Below, piece by piece: positions 9,809 through 18,112 of a stretch of DNA of 46,416 nucleotides. The stretch covers positions 1 through 46,416 of the forward strand of contig DFMR01000036.1 of NCBI GenBank assembly GCA_002376325.1, given 5' to 3'. Origin of the DNA: Proteobacteria bacterium UBA3588 (GTDB lineage Bacteria; Pseudomonadota; Gammaproteobacteria; Thiohalomonadales; Thiohalomonadaceae). Every line of letters starts with the position of its first letter. Positions within the stretch are counted from its first letter, which is position 1. The position numbers were made by a program, and so were the translations under genes. A model generated the notes under the pieces. The model made no database searches and was not told where the DNA came from. It saw only the letters and a program-made list of their open reading frames with translations.

Positions 9809-10071
9809 GGTCTCACCAATACCACGGCCGCCGGCGGCGGAATCAGCATGCCGAGTTTCTCGCGGGCGATGGCATCGATACGGCCGTGGGTCGCCCAGGT
9901 GCTCTGTTCCAACTGCAACTGGCCCCATTGGACATTCAGTTGGTCACGGCTGTTCTGCAACCCCTGCAGATCCGCGAACAGCTTGCGCGATTCGTGCTGG
10001 GTATAGACCACACCGAGCGCCGACCCAAACGCCGCAGCTGCGAGCAACACGATGAGCATGCGCCCGATCAC
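9805..10071 (-). CDS. ftsL: Cell division protein FtsL
   Basis: Small bitopic divisome protein that forms the FtsQLB subcomplex. 88 residues from a GTG at 10071 that overlaps the rsmH stop as GTGA. There is one N-terminal membrane helix (about residues 6-24, LIVLLAAAAFGSALGVVYT), then a heptad-like coiled-coil region (about 29-60) and the conserved REKLGM motif (74-79). An ATG four codons downstream is an alternative start. Sequence conservation is low, as expected for FtsL; position between rsmH and ftsI decides the call. Confidence 0.92.
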   Translation of the reverse strand: MIGRMLIVLLAAAAFGSALGVVYTQHESRKLFADLQGLQNSRDQLNVQWGQLQLEQSTWATHGRIDAIAREKLGMLIPPPAAVVLVRP

Positions 10072-11009
10072 GCCGGCCGCTCCGCTATGCGCAACACCGC
10101 GCTGCGGGCGCGCGGATTGGCCTCCACTTCCGCCTGCGCGGCGAAGATCGCCTTGCCCACCGCCTTCAGCCGCGGTTGCCACAGTTGCGCCTGACGCAAC
10201 GGCAGGTCCGGCGGCAACTCGTCGCCGTGCTGCTGCCGGCGGATAAAGCGCTTCACCCGCCGATCCTCCAGCGAATGGAAACTGATGATCGCCAAACGTC
10301 CGGCAGGCGCCAGCATCGCCACACACTGATCCAGAAAGGCATCGAGGTCTTCCAGTTCACGGTTGATGAATATCCGTATCGCCTGAAAAGTACGGGTCGC
10401 CGGATCCCGGCCCTTTTCCCAGGCCGGATTGGCACGAGCGACCACTTCCGCCAGGCGACCGGTGGAGACAATCGGGCCGGACTCCTCGCGGCTGCGCACA
10501 ATGGCGCGCGCGATGCGCTTGGCAAAACGCTCCTCGCCGTACTCCTTCAACACGCGGGCGATCTCCTCATCTTTCGCCTGCGCCAGCCACTCGGCGGCGC
10601 TCATCCCCTGCTCCGGATCCATGCGCATGTCCAGCGGGCCTTCCTGGCGAAAACTAAATCCCCGTTCGGCGGCGTCCAATTGCGGCGACGACACGCCCAA
10701 ATCCAGCAGGATGCCGTTCACCCGCCCCTCCCAGCCGCGTTCCGCCACCCAGGCGCCGAGCTGTGCGAAACTGCCGCGCTCGATGGCAAAACGCCGGTCG
10801 TCGCCGAAACGCGCCTGGGCTGCCGCCACGGCCTGCGGATCCTTGTCCACCGCCAACAGCCGCCCGGCGGGACCGAGCCGCTGCAATATTTCCCCCGCGT
10901 GACCGCCGCGGCCGAAGGTACCGTCCAGATAGATACCGTCGGCACGTATCGCCAGGGCCGCCACCGCTTCCTGCAACAGAACCGGCCGGTGTTCCAGTGC
11001 CTCCGCCAT
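10068..11009 (-). CDS. rsmH: 16S rRNA (cytosine(1402)-N(4))-methyltransferase RsmH
   Basis: SAM-dependent enzyme that N4-methylates C1402 in the ribosomal P-site. 313 residues, the usual size. It begins with the diagnostic EHRPVLLQEAV; the SAM-binding YLDGTFGRGGHAGEIL is at about 27-42, then LLDLGVSSPQLD and, near the C-terminus, IISFHSLEDRRVK. It is the second gene of the dcw operon, 6 nt after mraZ. Confidence 0.98.
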   Translation of the reverse strand: MAEALEHRPVLLQEAVAALAIRADGIYLDGTFGRGGHAGEILQRLGPAGRLLAVDKDPQAVAAAQARFGDDRRFAIERGSFAQLGAWVAERGWEGRVNGILLDLGVSSPQLDAAERGFSFRQEGPLDMRMDPEQGMSAAEWLAQAKDEEIARVLKEYGEERFAKRIARAIVRSREESGPIVSTGRLAEVVARANPAWEKGRDPATRTFQAIRIFINRELEDLDAFLDQCVAMLAPAGRLAIISFHSLEDRRVKRFIRRQQHGDELPPDLPLRQAQLWQPRLKAVGKAIFAAQAEVEANPRARSAVLRIAERPA

Positions 11010-11015
11010 GGTCCG

Positions 11016-11474
11016 CTACAAGGAGAGGGAGAGCAGCTCGGCGGGTAACGGTTCTCCCTCGCCGGTCTCCTGGGCCAGCCATTGATCGCGGCTGTTGTTC
11101 CACAGCTGTTCGTCCCACAACTCGAATTTCTTGCCCTGCCCAATCAACACCACATGCTTGTCGAGCCCGGCATATTCGCGTAGCGGCGGCGGCAGCAGCA
11201 GCCGGCCGTTGCCGTCCATCTCCACGTCGGTCGCGTGTCCCAGCAGCAGGCGTTGGATGCGGCGCGCCTGGGCGTTGAAACTGGGCAGCGCGTCGAGTTT
11301 GCGCTCGATCTGCTCCCAGTCGGGCAGCGTATAGAGCAGGAGGCAGCGCTCATCGGTATCGATAGTGACCACCAACTTCCCCTGGGAGAGTTCAAGCACA
11401 CGCTCACGGTAGCGCGTGGGCAACGCCATGCGACCCTTGGTATCCAGCGCCAGTGTGTTGACTCCACGAAACAA
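11016..11474 (-). CDS. mraZ: Transcriptional regulator MraZ
   Basis: DNA-binding AbrB-fold protein that forms ring oligomers and regulates the dcw operon it heads. 152 residues, two MraZ repeats: MFRGVNTLALDTKGRMALP at the N-terminus and the second motif RLLLGHATDVEMDGNGRLLLP around residues 79-99. The DxxGR signature is present in both (DTKGR, DGNGR). Four regularly spaced boxes lie 26-62 bp upstream of its start, consistent with autoregulation. Confidence 0.98.
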   Translation of the reverse strand: MFRGVNTLALDTKGRMALPTRYRERVLELSQGKLVVTIDTDERCLLLYTLPDWEQIERKLDALPSFNAQARRIQRLLLGHATDVEMDGNGRLLLPPPLREYAGLDKHVVLIGQGKKFELWDEQLWNNSRDQWLAQETGEGEPLPAELLSLSL

Positions 11475-11499
11475 GCCGTTGCCCCCTAAAAACTCCGTT

Positions 11500-11536
11500 C
11501 CACTTTATTCCACCCGGATCCACTTTGATCCACTTT
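11500..11536 (-). promoter_or_regulatory. MraZ operator: four 10-bp-phased AAAGTGG boxes
   Basis: On the minus strand four 7-mers occur with exact 10-bp spacing: AAAGTGG at 11530-11536, AAAGTGG at 11520-11526, CGGGTGG at 11510-11516 and AAAGTGG at 11500-11506. Tandem G-rich boxes with one-helical-turn phasing upstream of mraZ are the known binding sites of MraZ. The array spans the predicted transcription start, which suits a repressor. Confidence 0.88.
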
Positions 11537-11541
11537 TGCAC

Positions 11542-11571
11542 ACTATAGGTACTCCCCAGCCTCGGTGTCAA
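11542..11571 (-). promoter_or_regulatory. Sigma70-type promoter of the dcw operon
   Basis: Minus-strand TTGACA (11566-11571), an 18-bp spacer and TATAGT (11542-11547): a near-consensus housekeeping promoter. Transcription should start around 11535, inside the MraZ boxes, leaving a leader of about 60 nt before mraZ. Confidence 0.82.
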
Positions 11572-11757
11572 GCGCGTACCGGGACATTATTTCTTATGTG
11601 ACAGTGACTTAGCTGCGCTGAGTGAAGGTCGTTTGTGAGCTGCACGGGGTTGCCAGGACATTCAGGAAATCAACATGTTGGATGATAAAGCTGGAGTGGT
11701 ACATGAGGAGTTGATGGGGCGCGATGCGGGGTTGGAAGGGTCTGAGAAGGGGGAGTA

Positions 11758-12119
11758 ATGGAGTCGGCCGGTAAGCCGGGTTCTGTCGTGGGCGATCATT
11801 CATCTGGGATGTGCGTCACCGCACACCTCAAGCGACCTACCCGGGAACCCTGCGGGCCGCAGACGGCGGCCGAAGCCGCCAGTTCCCCTATTTGGTCTTG
11901 CTCCAGGTGGGGTTTTCCGTGCCGCGGTGTGTTGCCACCCGCGCGGTGCGCTCTTACCGCACCTTTTCACCCTTACCGGCGCCTTACGGCGCTTAGGCGG
12001 TATGTTTTCTGTGGCACTTTCCGTCGGCTCGCGCCGCCCAGGCGTTACCTGGCACCCTGCCCTATGGAGCCCGGACTTTCCTCCGCCCCTTGCGGGACAG
12101 CGATCGCCTGGCCGACTCC
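11758..12119 (-). ncRNA. rnpB: RNase P RNA, bacterial type A
   Basis: The catalytic RNA of RNase P, which matures tRNA 5' ends. On the minus strand the universally conserved blocks appear in order: GGAGGAAAGTCCGGGCTCC, AGGGCAGGGTGCCAGGTAAC, GGTAAGGGTGAAAAGGTGCG, AGAGCGCACCG, GGAGCAAGACCAAATAGG and the 3' block ACGACAGAACCCGGCTTA. The ends are set by the P1 helix: GGAGTCGGCC at 12119-12110 pairs perfectly with GGCCGACTCC at 11769-11760. The GGTAGG/GCTTGAG core and the CGGCTTCGGCCG tetraloop hairpin are also present. Length is about 362 nt, normal for type A. Placement between mraZ and rsmI matches pseudomonads as I recall it. Confidence 0.97.
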
Positions 12120-12125
12120 GACGCC

Positions 12126-12155
12126 ATTATGGCCGCCGCCGCCCGGTTCCGGCAA
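12126..12155 (-). promoter_or_regulatory. Probable rnpB promoter
   Basis: Minus strand TTGCCG (12150-12155), an 18-bp spacer and CATAAT (12126-12131), which ends 7 nt before the predicted RNA 5' end at 12119. The -10 is 5/6 to consensus and the -35 about 4/6. It lies just past the rsmI stop codon at 12165. Confidence 0.6.
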
Positions 12156-12164
12156 CCGGCAAGA

Positions 12165-12998
12165 TCACCGTTTAACAAGATATTCGTAGATTTGGTTCTT
12201 TTTAGCGCCGCTGATTTGCGCCGCCAGCGCCGCCGCCTGTTTCACCGGCAGTTCAGCCGCGAGTATTCCGGCGATCCGCCGCGCCTCGTCGTCGAGGCCG
12301 TCGGCCGCCGGGGCCGGTGCGCCCTCCACCAACAACACCACCTCGCCCCGTTGCTGGTCGCTGTCGGCGCGTACAAATTCCAACAAGGCGCCGAGGGGAG
12401 CCCGCCGAATCGTCTCAAACGTCTTGGTCAGTTCGCGCGCCAGCACCGCCAGCCGTTCCGGCCCGAAAACAGTAGTGAGATCCTCCAGGCACTCCAACAC
12501 GCGGTGCGGCGCCTCGTAAAAGATCAAGGTGCGTCGTTCGTCGCGCAGCGCCGCCAGCAGGTTACGGCGCGCGCCCGCCTTGGGCGGAAGGAACCCTTCG
12601 AATACGAAGCGGTCAGTAGGGAGACCGGCGGCGGACAATGCCGCGATCAGGGCGCTGGCGCCCGGTACCGGCACCACCCGCAGGCCCGCCTCGTGAGCCA
12701 GACGGACCAACGGGAAACCGGGGTCGCTGACCAAGGGCGTGCCGGCGTCGGAGATGAGGGCGATATCCTCTCCCTGCCGCAGGCGCCTAATCACCTCGGC
12801 GCTGACCGTGCGTTCGTTGTGTTCATGGAGGGCGAACAGTGGCGTGGAAATGGCGAAGTGACGCAACAAACCGGCACTGTGGCGGGTGTCCTCGGCCGCG
12901 ATTCGCCCTGCCAGTTTCAACACCTCCACCGCCCGCGGCGTCATGTCGGCCAGATTGCCGATAGGCGTGGCCACCACATAGAGCGTTCCCGGTTTCAT
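12165..12998 (-). CDS. rsmI: 16S rRNA (cytidine(1402)-2'-O)-methyltransferase RsmI
   Basis: SAM-dependent tetrapyrrole-methylase-fold enzyme that 2'-O-methylates C1402, the same nucleotide modified by RsmH encoded about 1.2 kb away. 277 residues from the ATG at 12998 (MKPGTLYVVATPIGNLADM). Motifs: VATPIGNL, AAEDTRHSAGLL, ALISDAGTPLVSDPGFPLV and PGASALIAALSAAGLPTDRF. A GTG two codons upstream (13004) is an alternative start. It is divergent from lpoA across about 80 bp. Confidence 0.96.
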   Translation of the reverse strand: MKPGTLYVVATPIGNLADMTPRAVEVLKLAGRIAAEDTRHSAGLLRHFAISTPLFALHEHNERTVSAEVIRRLRQGEDIALISDAGTPLVSDPGFPLVRLAHEAGLRVVPVPGASALIAALSAAGLPTDRFVFEGFLPPKAGARRNLLAALRDERRTLIFYEAPHRVLECLEDLTTVFGPERLAVLARELTKTFETIRRAPLGALLEFVRADSDQQRGEVVLLVEGAPAPAADGLDDEARRIAGILAAELPVKQAAALAAQISGAKKNQIYEYLVKR

Positions 12999-13079
12999 TG
13001 ACACTGCCCGACCCCGTTATCGATACTGTGCGTTCTTTGAGCAAAAAGGCACCCTGTCGGACATTATCCGCTGTCTCCC

Positions 13080-15020
13080 ATGCACAGACTAATTAAAACT
13101 TCACTGTGGTTGCTTGCCCTGACCCTCCTCATCGGCGGCTGCGCCGTCAAGCCCATCCTGCCCACCGCACCCAACGACCGCGCGGCGCTGGCGGCCGCCG
13201 CGCACGGCGACTACGCCACGGCGGCGCGCGAATACCAATTACTGGCTGCCTCGCAGCAATTGCCTCCGGCCGCGCGGCAGCGCTTCCGCATCGAGGCCGC
13301 CGCGGCCCTGTTGCGCAACAACCAACCGCAGATGGCCGTAACCGAGCTACAGGGAATCGACGAATCCCAACTGGTTCCGGTCGACGTACTGCGGATGCAC
13401 CTGCTCGGAGCCCAGGCCTGGCTGGCTTTGCATAACGCCGATCAGACGCTGATGCTGCTCAGTCAACCCCTGCCCGCCGACGCGCCGACCGCCATGCAGT
13501 CCCGGTATCACCTGCTGCGCGCCCAGGCGCTTTCCCGCCTCGGCAATCACCTGGAGGCGGCGCACGAGTATTCGATGCGCGACCCGCTGCTGAGCGAAAC
13601 CGCCGCCATTACCGCTAACCAACAGCAGCTGTGGAATGAATTGACTCAGCTTTCGGCGCCGGCACTGCATGCGGCGCGGGTGACGTTGCCGCTGAACGAG
13701 TTCAGCGGCTGGCTGGCGTTGGCGGAAATCGGCAAGCAATACCAACTCGGCCGCAGCGACCTGCAGAAACTCATCGCGCAGTGGCATACCAATTACCCAA
13801 ATCACCCTGCGCAGCAGCCGTTCATCGACGGCATCTTGCAGCGCAGCGCCCAGTTGCTGCTGCGACCGAAACAGATTGCGCTGCTGCTGCCGCTGTCGGG
13901 CCGTTTCGCCGCCGCCGGCGCGGCGCTGCGCGACGGCGTGCTCGCCGCCTATTACAACACGGCGGCCGACCGCCGCATCGATATCCGCATCTACAACGTC
14001 GCCAATCCGGACACGGTGCAGGCGACCTACGATCAAGCCGTACACGACGGCGCCGATTTCGTGATCGGCCCCCTGAGCAAGGAGAGCGTCGCCGCCCTGC
14101 TCAGCAACCGCACCCAATTTCCGACCCCGACGCTGGTGCTCAATACGGTGGATACCGGCAAACTGCCTGACAATGTCTATCAGTTCTCGCTGGCGCCGGA
14201 AAGCGAAGCCAAGCAGGTCGCCGAACACGCCTGGCAGCTCGGCTACAGCAAGGCAGCGGTACTGGTGCCGGACGGCGATTGGGGTGCGCGCATCGAACAG
14301 GCATTCCGCGACCGCTGGCAGTCGCTCGGCGGCGTCGTCACCAGCGAGGCCACCTACGACAGCAGCAAGAACGATTACTCGGTGCCGCTGCGCGCCCTGC
14401 TCAATATCGACCTGAGCCGGGCACGGGAGCAGCGCCTGGAATCGGTGTTGGGCGAAAAGCTCGCGTTTCAGCCGCGCCGCCGCAAGGATATCGACTTCGT
14501 ATTCCTGGCCGCGTTTCCGCGCCAGGCGCGCCTGATCCGGCCGCAGCTGAAATTCCACCACGCGGCCGACCTGCCGATCCTGGCAACCTCGCACGTCTAT
14601 TCCGGCGTCTACTCGCCTACTCAAGATCGCGACATGGACGGCATCGTATTCGGCGATATGCCGTGGGTGCTCAACCCCGCGACGCAGCACGACGCGCTGC
14701 GTACGGAGACCCATTCGCTGCAGCTGGCAGACAATTCACTACAGCGACTGGTGGCGATGGGTATCGACGCCTACGACCTGATCCCGGTGCTGCGTGTACT
14801 GCAAACCTATCCGTTCGAACGCTTCCACGGCGAAACGGGATTGCTCCAACTGGACAGCGATGGGCGGCTGCACCGGCAACTGACCTGGGCGCGTTTCGCG
14901 TTGGGCGTGCCGCGGGTAATCGAGACTGCAACTGCGCCGTCGGTGGCCGTTCCGGCGGCGAACGCGCCCGCTGCGGACATGCCGGCGACGGACGCGGACA
15001 CAGCGTCCCCAACGCCATAA
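13080..15020 (+). CDS. lpoA: Penicillin-binding protein activator LpoA (LppC family lipoprotein)
   Basis: Outer-membrane lipoprotein that in E. coli activates PBP1A. 646 residues. It has a lipoprotein signal with lipobox IGGC, lipidated Cys21. Residues about 30-255 are helical and TPR-like (YATAAREYQLLA, HLLRAQALSRLGNHLEAA). The C-terminal half has a periplasmic-binding-protein fold (IALLLPLSGRFAAAGAALRDG around 264-284, then FVIGPLSKESVAALL), as expected for LppC. The stop overlaps the yraN start by one base (TAATG). The Ala/Pro-rich C-terminal tail (about 620-646) is probably disordered. Confidence 0.93.
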   Translation: MHRLIKTSLWLLALTLLIGGCAVKPILPTAPNDRAALAAAAHGDYATAAREYQLLAASQQLPPAARQRFRIEAAAALLRNNQPQMAVTELQGIDESQLVPVDVLRMHLLGAQAWLALHNADQTLMLLSQPLPADAPTAMQSRYHLLRAQALSRLGNHLEAAHEYSMRDPLLSETAAITANQQQLWNELTQLSAPALHAARVTLPLNEFSGWLALAEIGKQYQLGRSDLQKLIAQWHTNYPNHPAQQPFIDGILQRSAQLLLRPKQIALLLPLSGRFAAAGAALRDGVLAAYYNTAADRRIDIRIYNVANPDTVQATYDQAVHDGADFVIGPLSKESVAALLSNRTQFPTPTLVLNTVDTGKLPDNVYQFSLAPESEAKQVAEHAWQLGYSKAAVLVPDGDWGARIEQAFRDRWQSLGGVVTSEATYDSSKNDYSVPLRALLNIDLSRAREQRLESVLGEKLAFQPRRRKDIDFVFLAAFPRQARLIRPQLKFHHAADLPILATSHVYSGVYSPTQDRDMDGIVFGDMPWVLNPATQHDALRTETHSLQLADNSLQRLVAMGIDAYDLIPVLRVLQTYPFERFHGETGLLQLDSDGRLHRQLTWARFALGVPRVIETATAPSVAVPAANAPAADMPATDADTASPTP

Positions 15021-15397
15021 TGCCGCGTCCTGCTCCTGACCGAGCCGAATTGGGGCGCCAAGCCGAGGAGCTCGCCTGCACCTTTTTGCAACGCAACGGC
15101 TTGACGCTGCTGGAACGCAACTACCGCTGTCGTGTCGGTGAACTCGACCTGGTCATGAGCCATGGCGATGCTACGGTGTTCGTCGAGGTGCGTTACCGCG
15201 GCGCATCGGCATTTGTCGACGGCGCCGCCAGCGTCGATCGCCGCAAGCAGGCGCGCCTGATAGCCGCCGCCCAGCACTATCTGCAATGTCACCCGCAACA
15301 GGCCCGCACGCCGTGCCGCTTCGACGTGATCGCAGTCGCACCGGCCAGTGGGCAAAACCGCATACAATGGATCACCAATGCCATCGAACTGAATTGA
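15020..15397 (+). CDS. yraN: YraN family protein (UPF0102, endonuclease-like fold)
   Basis: 125-residue protein of the UPF0102 family, related to Holliday-junction-resolvase-like nucleases; its cellular role is not established. Visible features: GRQAEELACTFLQRNGLTLLERN at the N-terminus, GELDLVMSHGDATVFVEVRYR containing the E-x-D and E-V-R/K residues of the nuclease-like active site, and the C-terminal CRFDVIAV. The ATG is fixed by the one-base overlap with lpoA. The lpoA-yraN-diaA-dolP order is conserved in gammaproteobacteria. Confidence 0.94.
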   Translation: MPRPAPDRAELGRQAEELACTFLQRNGLTLLERNYRCRVGELDLVMSHGDATVFVEVRYRGASAFVDGAASVDRRKQARLIAAAQHYLQCHPQQARTPCRFDVIAVAPASGQNRIQWITNAIELN

Positions 15398-15406
15398 GAC
15401 CACCCC

Positions 15407-16000
15407 ATGAATGTGCTCGAACGCATCAGAAGCAACTTTCACGAAAGTATTCAGACTAAACAGCATGCAGTGGAATTATTGGCACCCGCCATCGCCGACG
15501 CCGCCGAACTGATGACCCAATGCCTGTTGAAGGAAGGAAAAATTCTCAGCTGCGGCAACGGCGGTTCCGCCGGCGACGCCCAGCACTTCTCCTCCGAGCT
15601 GCTCAACCGCTTCGAACGGGAGCGTCCGGGCTTACCGGCAATGGCGCTGACCACCGATTCATCGACCATCACCTCCATCGCCAACGACTACGATTACTCC
15701 CAGGTATTTTCCAAGCAGGTGAGGGCACTGGGCCGCGGCGGCGACGTACTGCTGGCGATATCGACCTCAGGCAACTCCGCCAACGTGCTGGCGGCGATCG
15801 GCGCGGCTCATGACCGGCAGATGCGGGTGGTGGCGCTGACCGGCCGCGACGGTGGAACGATGGCGACGGCATTGATCGAAGGCGACGTCGAGATCCGCGT
15901 ACCCGCCCAGGTCACCGCACGCATCCAGGAGACCCACCTGCTGGTGATCCACTGCCTGTGCGACCTCATCGACCTACATCTATTCGGACAGGAGGCATGA
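15407..16000 (+). CDS. diaA: SIS-domain protein DiaA (DnaA initiator-associating; GmhA-like)
   Basis: 197-residue single SIS-domain protein. In E. coli DiaA binds DnaA and promotes its assembly at oriC; the close paralogue GmhA is a phosphoheptose isomerase. The N-terminus (FHESIQTKQHAVELLAPAI) and the core KILSCGNGGSAGDAQHF, LLAISTSGNSANVL and RIQETHLLVIHCLCDLID match DiaA/GmhA. DiaA is preferred because of the conserved lpoA-yraN-diaA-dolP neighbourhood and the IQTKQ N-terminus. The phosphosugar-binding SGNS is intact, so isomerase activity cannot be excluded. Many databases would label it phosphoheptose isomerase. Confidence 0.88.
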   Translation: MNVLERIRSNFHESIQTKQHAVELLAPAIADAAELMTQCLLKEGKILSCGNGGSAGDAQHFSSELLNRFERERPGLPAMALTTDSSTITSIANDYDYSQVFSKQVRALGRGGDVLLAISTSGNSANVLAAIGAAHDRQMRVVALTGRDGGTMATALIEGDVEIRVPAQVTARIQETHLLVIHCLCDLIDLHLFGQEA

Positions 16001-16004
16001 CCAC

Positions 16005-16577
16005 ATGAAGCCGATTTATGCCATTGCCACGGCAGTGCTGATTGGCGTGCTGCAGGGATGCGCGCCGATAATCGTCGGGGGTGCCGCCGCCGGCGGAGTG
16101 ACGATCGCCGAGGACAAGCGCACGACCGGCACCATCGTGGACGACAAGGGCATTGAATTCAAACTAGCGAATGCCCTGGCCGACGACCGGGCCTTGGGGA
16201 CCACCCACATCAACGTCACCAGCCTCAACGGTGTCGTGTTGCTCTCCGGCCAAGTGCCGACGCCGGCGCTGCGGACCAGGGCGGAGGAGATTGCGCGCAA
16301 GATTCAAAAGGTCCGCGATGTCCACAACGAGTTGCAGATCGGACCCAACAGCTCGTTTTCGAGCCGAACCCAGGACACGTGGATCACCACCAAGATCGTA
16401 TCCAAATTATTGGGCGACGCGGGCGTGTCGGAGGCACGGATCAAGGTGGTCACCGAAGCGGGTACCGTGTTCCTGATGGGGCTGGTCACGCATCAGCAAG
16501 CCGGCCGCGCAGTCGCCGTCGCGCAAAGCACGGACGGCGTCAAACGCATCGTCAAGTTATTCGAATACACTAATTAG
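16005..16577 (+). CDS. dolP: Dual-BON-domain outer-membrane lipoprotein DolP (YraP)
   Basis: 190-residue lipoprotein with a signal peptide and lipobox LQGC (Cys19), followed by the glycine-rich APIIVGGAAAGGVT stretch typical of YraP. Two BON domains follow, roughly residues 45-113 and 120-188, which bind anionic phospholipid in the E. coli protein. DolP supports outer-membrane integrity and amidase activation at the septum. It closes the conserved lpoA-yraN-diaA cluster, with a 4-nt gap after diaA. Confidence 0.93.
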   Translation: MKPIYAIATAVLIGVLQGCAPIIVGGAAAGGVTIAEDKRTTGTIVDDKGIEFKLANALADDRALGTTHINVTSLNGVVLLSGQVPTPALRTRAEEIARKIQKVRDVHNELQIGPNSSFSSRTQDTWITTKIVSKLLGDAGVSEARIKVVTEAGTVFLMGLVTHQQAGRAVAVAQSTDGVKRIVKLFEYTN

Positions 16578-16590
16578 GCCGACCTGAACC

Positions 16591-17997
16591 TTGGACAAGT
16601 CCGCTGATGCCGCCCTACCCGGAGTCTTCGTCGCCGCACTGAGCGAATTGCTCGGTGCCGACGCGGTGGTCACTGCACCGGACGAACGCTGGACCTACGG
16701 CTACGACAACAGCCGCCGTCACGCCATGCCTGACCTGGTGATACGGCCGGCCGACCACGCGCAGGTGCGCGATGCAGTGCGCCTGTGCAACGAACATCGC
16801 ATTCCGCTCGTCGCCCGCGGCAGCGGCACCGCCACCACCGGGGCGGCGGTGCCGTTGTCCGGCGGCGTCGTGTTGTCGCTGGAACGAATGAACCGCATCG
16901 TGACGGTCGACCCTGCCAACCGCGTCATGGTGGTCCAGCCGGGCGTCACCAACCAGGCGGTTCAGGAGGCGGCGGCCGCACATGGTTTTTTCTGGCCGCC
17001 CGACCCAACCAGTGCAGCCGTCTGCACCATCGGCGGCAATCTGGCCTGCAACTCCGCCGGGCCGCGCGCCGTCAAGTACGGTACGCCGCGCGAAAATGTC
17101 CTGGGCCTGCGCGCGGTCAGCGGCGGCGGTGTCGAACTGCAAACCGGCAGCTATACCACCAAGGGCGTGGTGGGCTACGACCTGACGCGCCTGCTCATCG
17201 GTTCGGAAGGCACGCTGGCGATCGTGACCGAAGCGACGCTGAAACTCACGCCGTTGCCCGAAGCGCGACGCACGTTGCAGGCGCTCTACCGCGATGTGCA
17301 CAGTGCAGCCGCAGCGATCTCGCGCATCATGGCCCAGCCCGTGGTCCCGTGTGCGCTGGAATTCATGGACGGCAAGGCGATTGAGATGATCCGCGGTTAT
17401 GCCGGTGCTGTGCTGCCGGCCGATGCCGGTGCGCTATTGATGATTGAAGTCGATGGTCCCGATGCCTGTGTTGACGCGGCCGTTCAAGCGGTGATTGCCG
17501 CCGCCGCGGGCGATGGCTGCATCGACATCAACGAGGCACGCGACGCCGCCCAGGTGGCGGCGCTGTGGAAGACGCGCAAGGCGTTGTCGCCGGCGCTGCG
17601 CAATGTGGCGCCGAAAAAGATCAACGAGGATGTAGTCGTTCCAGTCTCGCGGATGCCGGAACTGATTGACGGTCTCGACCGGCTGTCGCGGCAATACCGC
17701 ATCACCATCGTCAATTTTGGCCACGCGGGCAACGGCAACATCCACGTCAACCTGCTGGCCGACCCGGATGATGCGGAACAGATGGAGCGCGCCCGCGCCT
17801 GCCTGTCCGAGGTATTCGACCTGGTGTTGCGGCTCAACGGGACCCTCTCCGGCGAGCACGGCATCGGCATCGAGAAACGCGACTACGTCGCCCGTGAGAT
17901 AGCGCCGGCAACCCTTGCCCTGATGCACGCCGTTCGCGCCCAGTTCGACCCCAACGGCCTACTCAATCCCGGCAAGAAACTCCCGCCGCTCAAATAG
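16591..17997 (+). CDS. FAD-binding oxidoreductase, GlcD/D-lactate dehydrogenase family
   Basis: 468-residue flavoprotein of the VAO/PCMH type, probably oxidising a D-2-hydroxy acid such as D-lactate or glycolate; substrate not determinable here. The FAD-binding half (about 40-215) includes LVARGSGTATTGAAVP and CTIGGNLACNSAGPRAVKYG. The C-terminal half has the family motifs HAGNGNIHVN (about 378-387) and GEHGIGIEK (from 421) with the PGKKLP tail. The only suitably placed start is TTG at 16591, 13 nt after dolP, with no good Shine-Dalgarno. In pseudomonads, as I recall, this slot between dolP and sspB has no such gene, so it looks like a lineage-specific insertion. Confidence 0.88.
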   Translation: MDKSADAALPGVFVAALSELLGADAVVTAPDERWTYGYDNSRRHAMPDLVIRPADHAQVRDAVRLCNEHRIPLVARGSGTATTGAAVPLSGGVVLSLERMNRIVTVDPANRVMVVQPGVTNQAVQEAAAAHGFFWPPDPTSAAVCTIGGNLACNSAGPRAVKYGTPRENVLGLRAVSGGGVELQTGSYTTKGVVGYDLTRLLIGSEGTLAIVTEATLKLTPLPEARRTLQALYRDVHSAAAAISRIMAQPVVPCALEFMDGKAIEMIRGYAGAVLPADAGALLMIEVDGPDACVDAAVQAVIAAAAGDGCIDINEARDAAQVAALWKTRKALSPALRNVAPKKINEDVVVPVSRMPELIDGLDRLSRQYRITIVNFGHAGNGNIHVNLLADPDDAEQMERARACLSEVFDLVLRLNGTLSGEHGIGIEKRDYVAREIAPATLALMHAVRAQFDPNGLLNPGKKLPPLK

Positions 17998-18112
17998 GGC
18001 GGCAGCGCCGAGAGGCAGAGGGCGCGAAGAGAAACAAACGCTCATCTGCCGCTCGATTCCCGCTATTTCGTATGCGCGCTGTTCCCTGCGTGCGTTGCGG
18101 TGAATTCTTCAT

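Noticed and set aside
11758..12189. Open frames on the plus strand across 11758-12189
   Set aside because: The region is RNase P RNA on the opposite strand, with all conserved blocks and a matching P1 helix.
13005..13079. Promoters in the rsmI-lpoA divergent gap
   Set aside because: Some -10-like hexamers (GATAAC on minus, CATTAT on plus) occur but the -35 matches are poor; start sites cannot be assigned.
17998..18112. Gap between the convergent flavoprotein and macrodomain genes
   Set aside because: Searched for a terminator or small gene and saw no stable stem with a T-run and no credible ORF.
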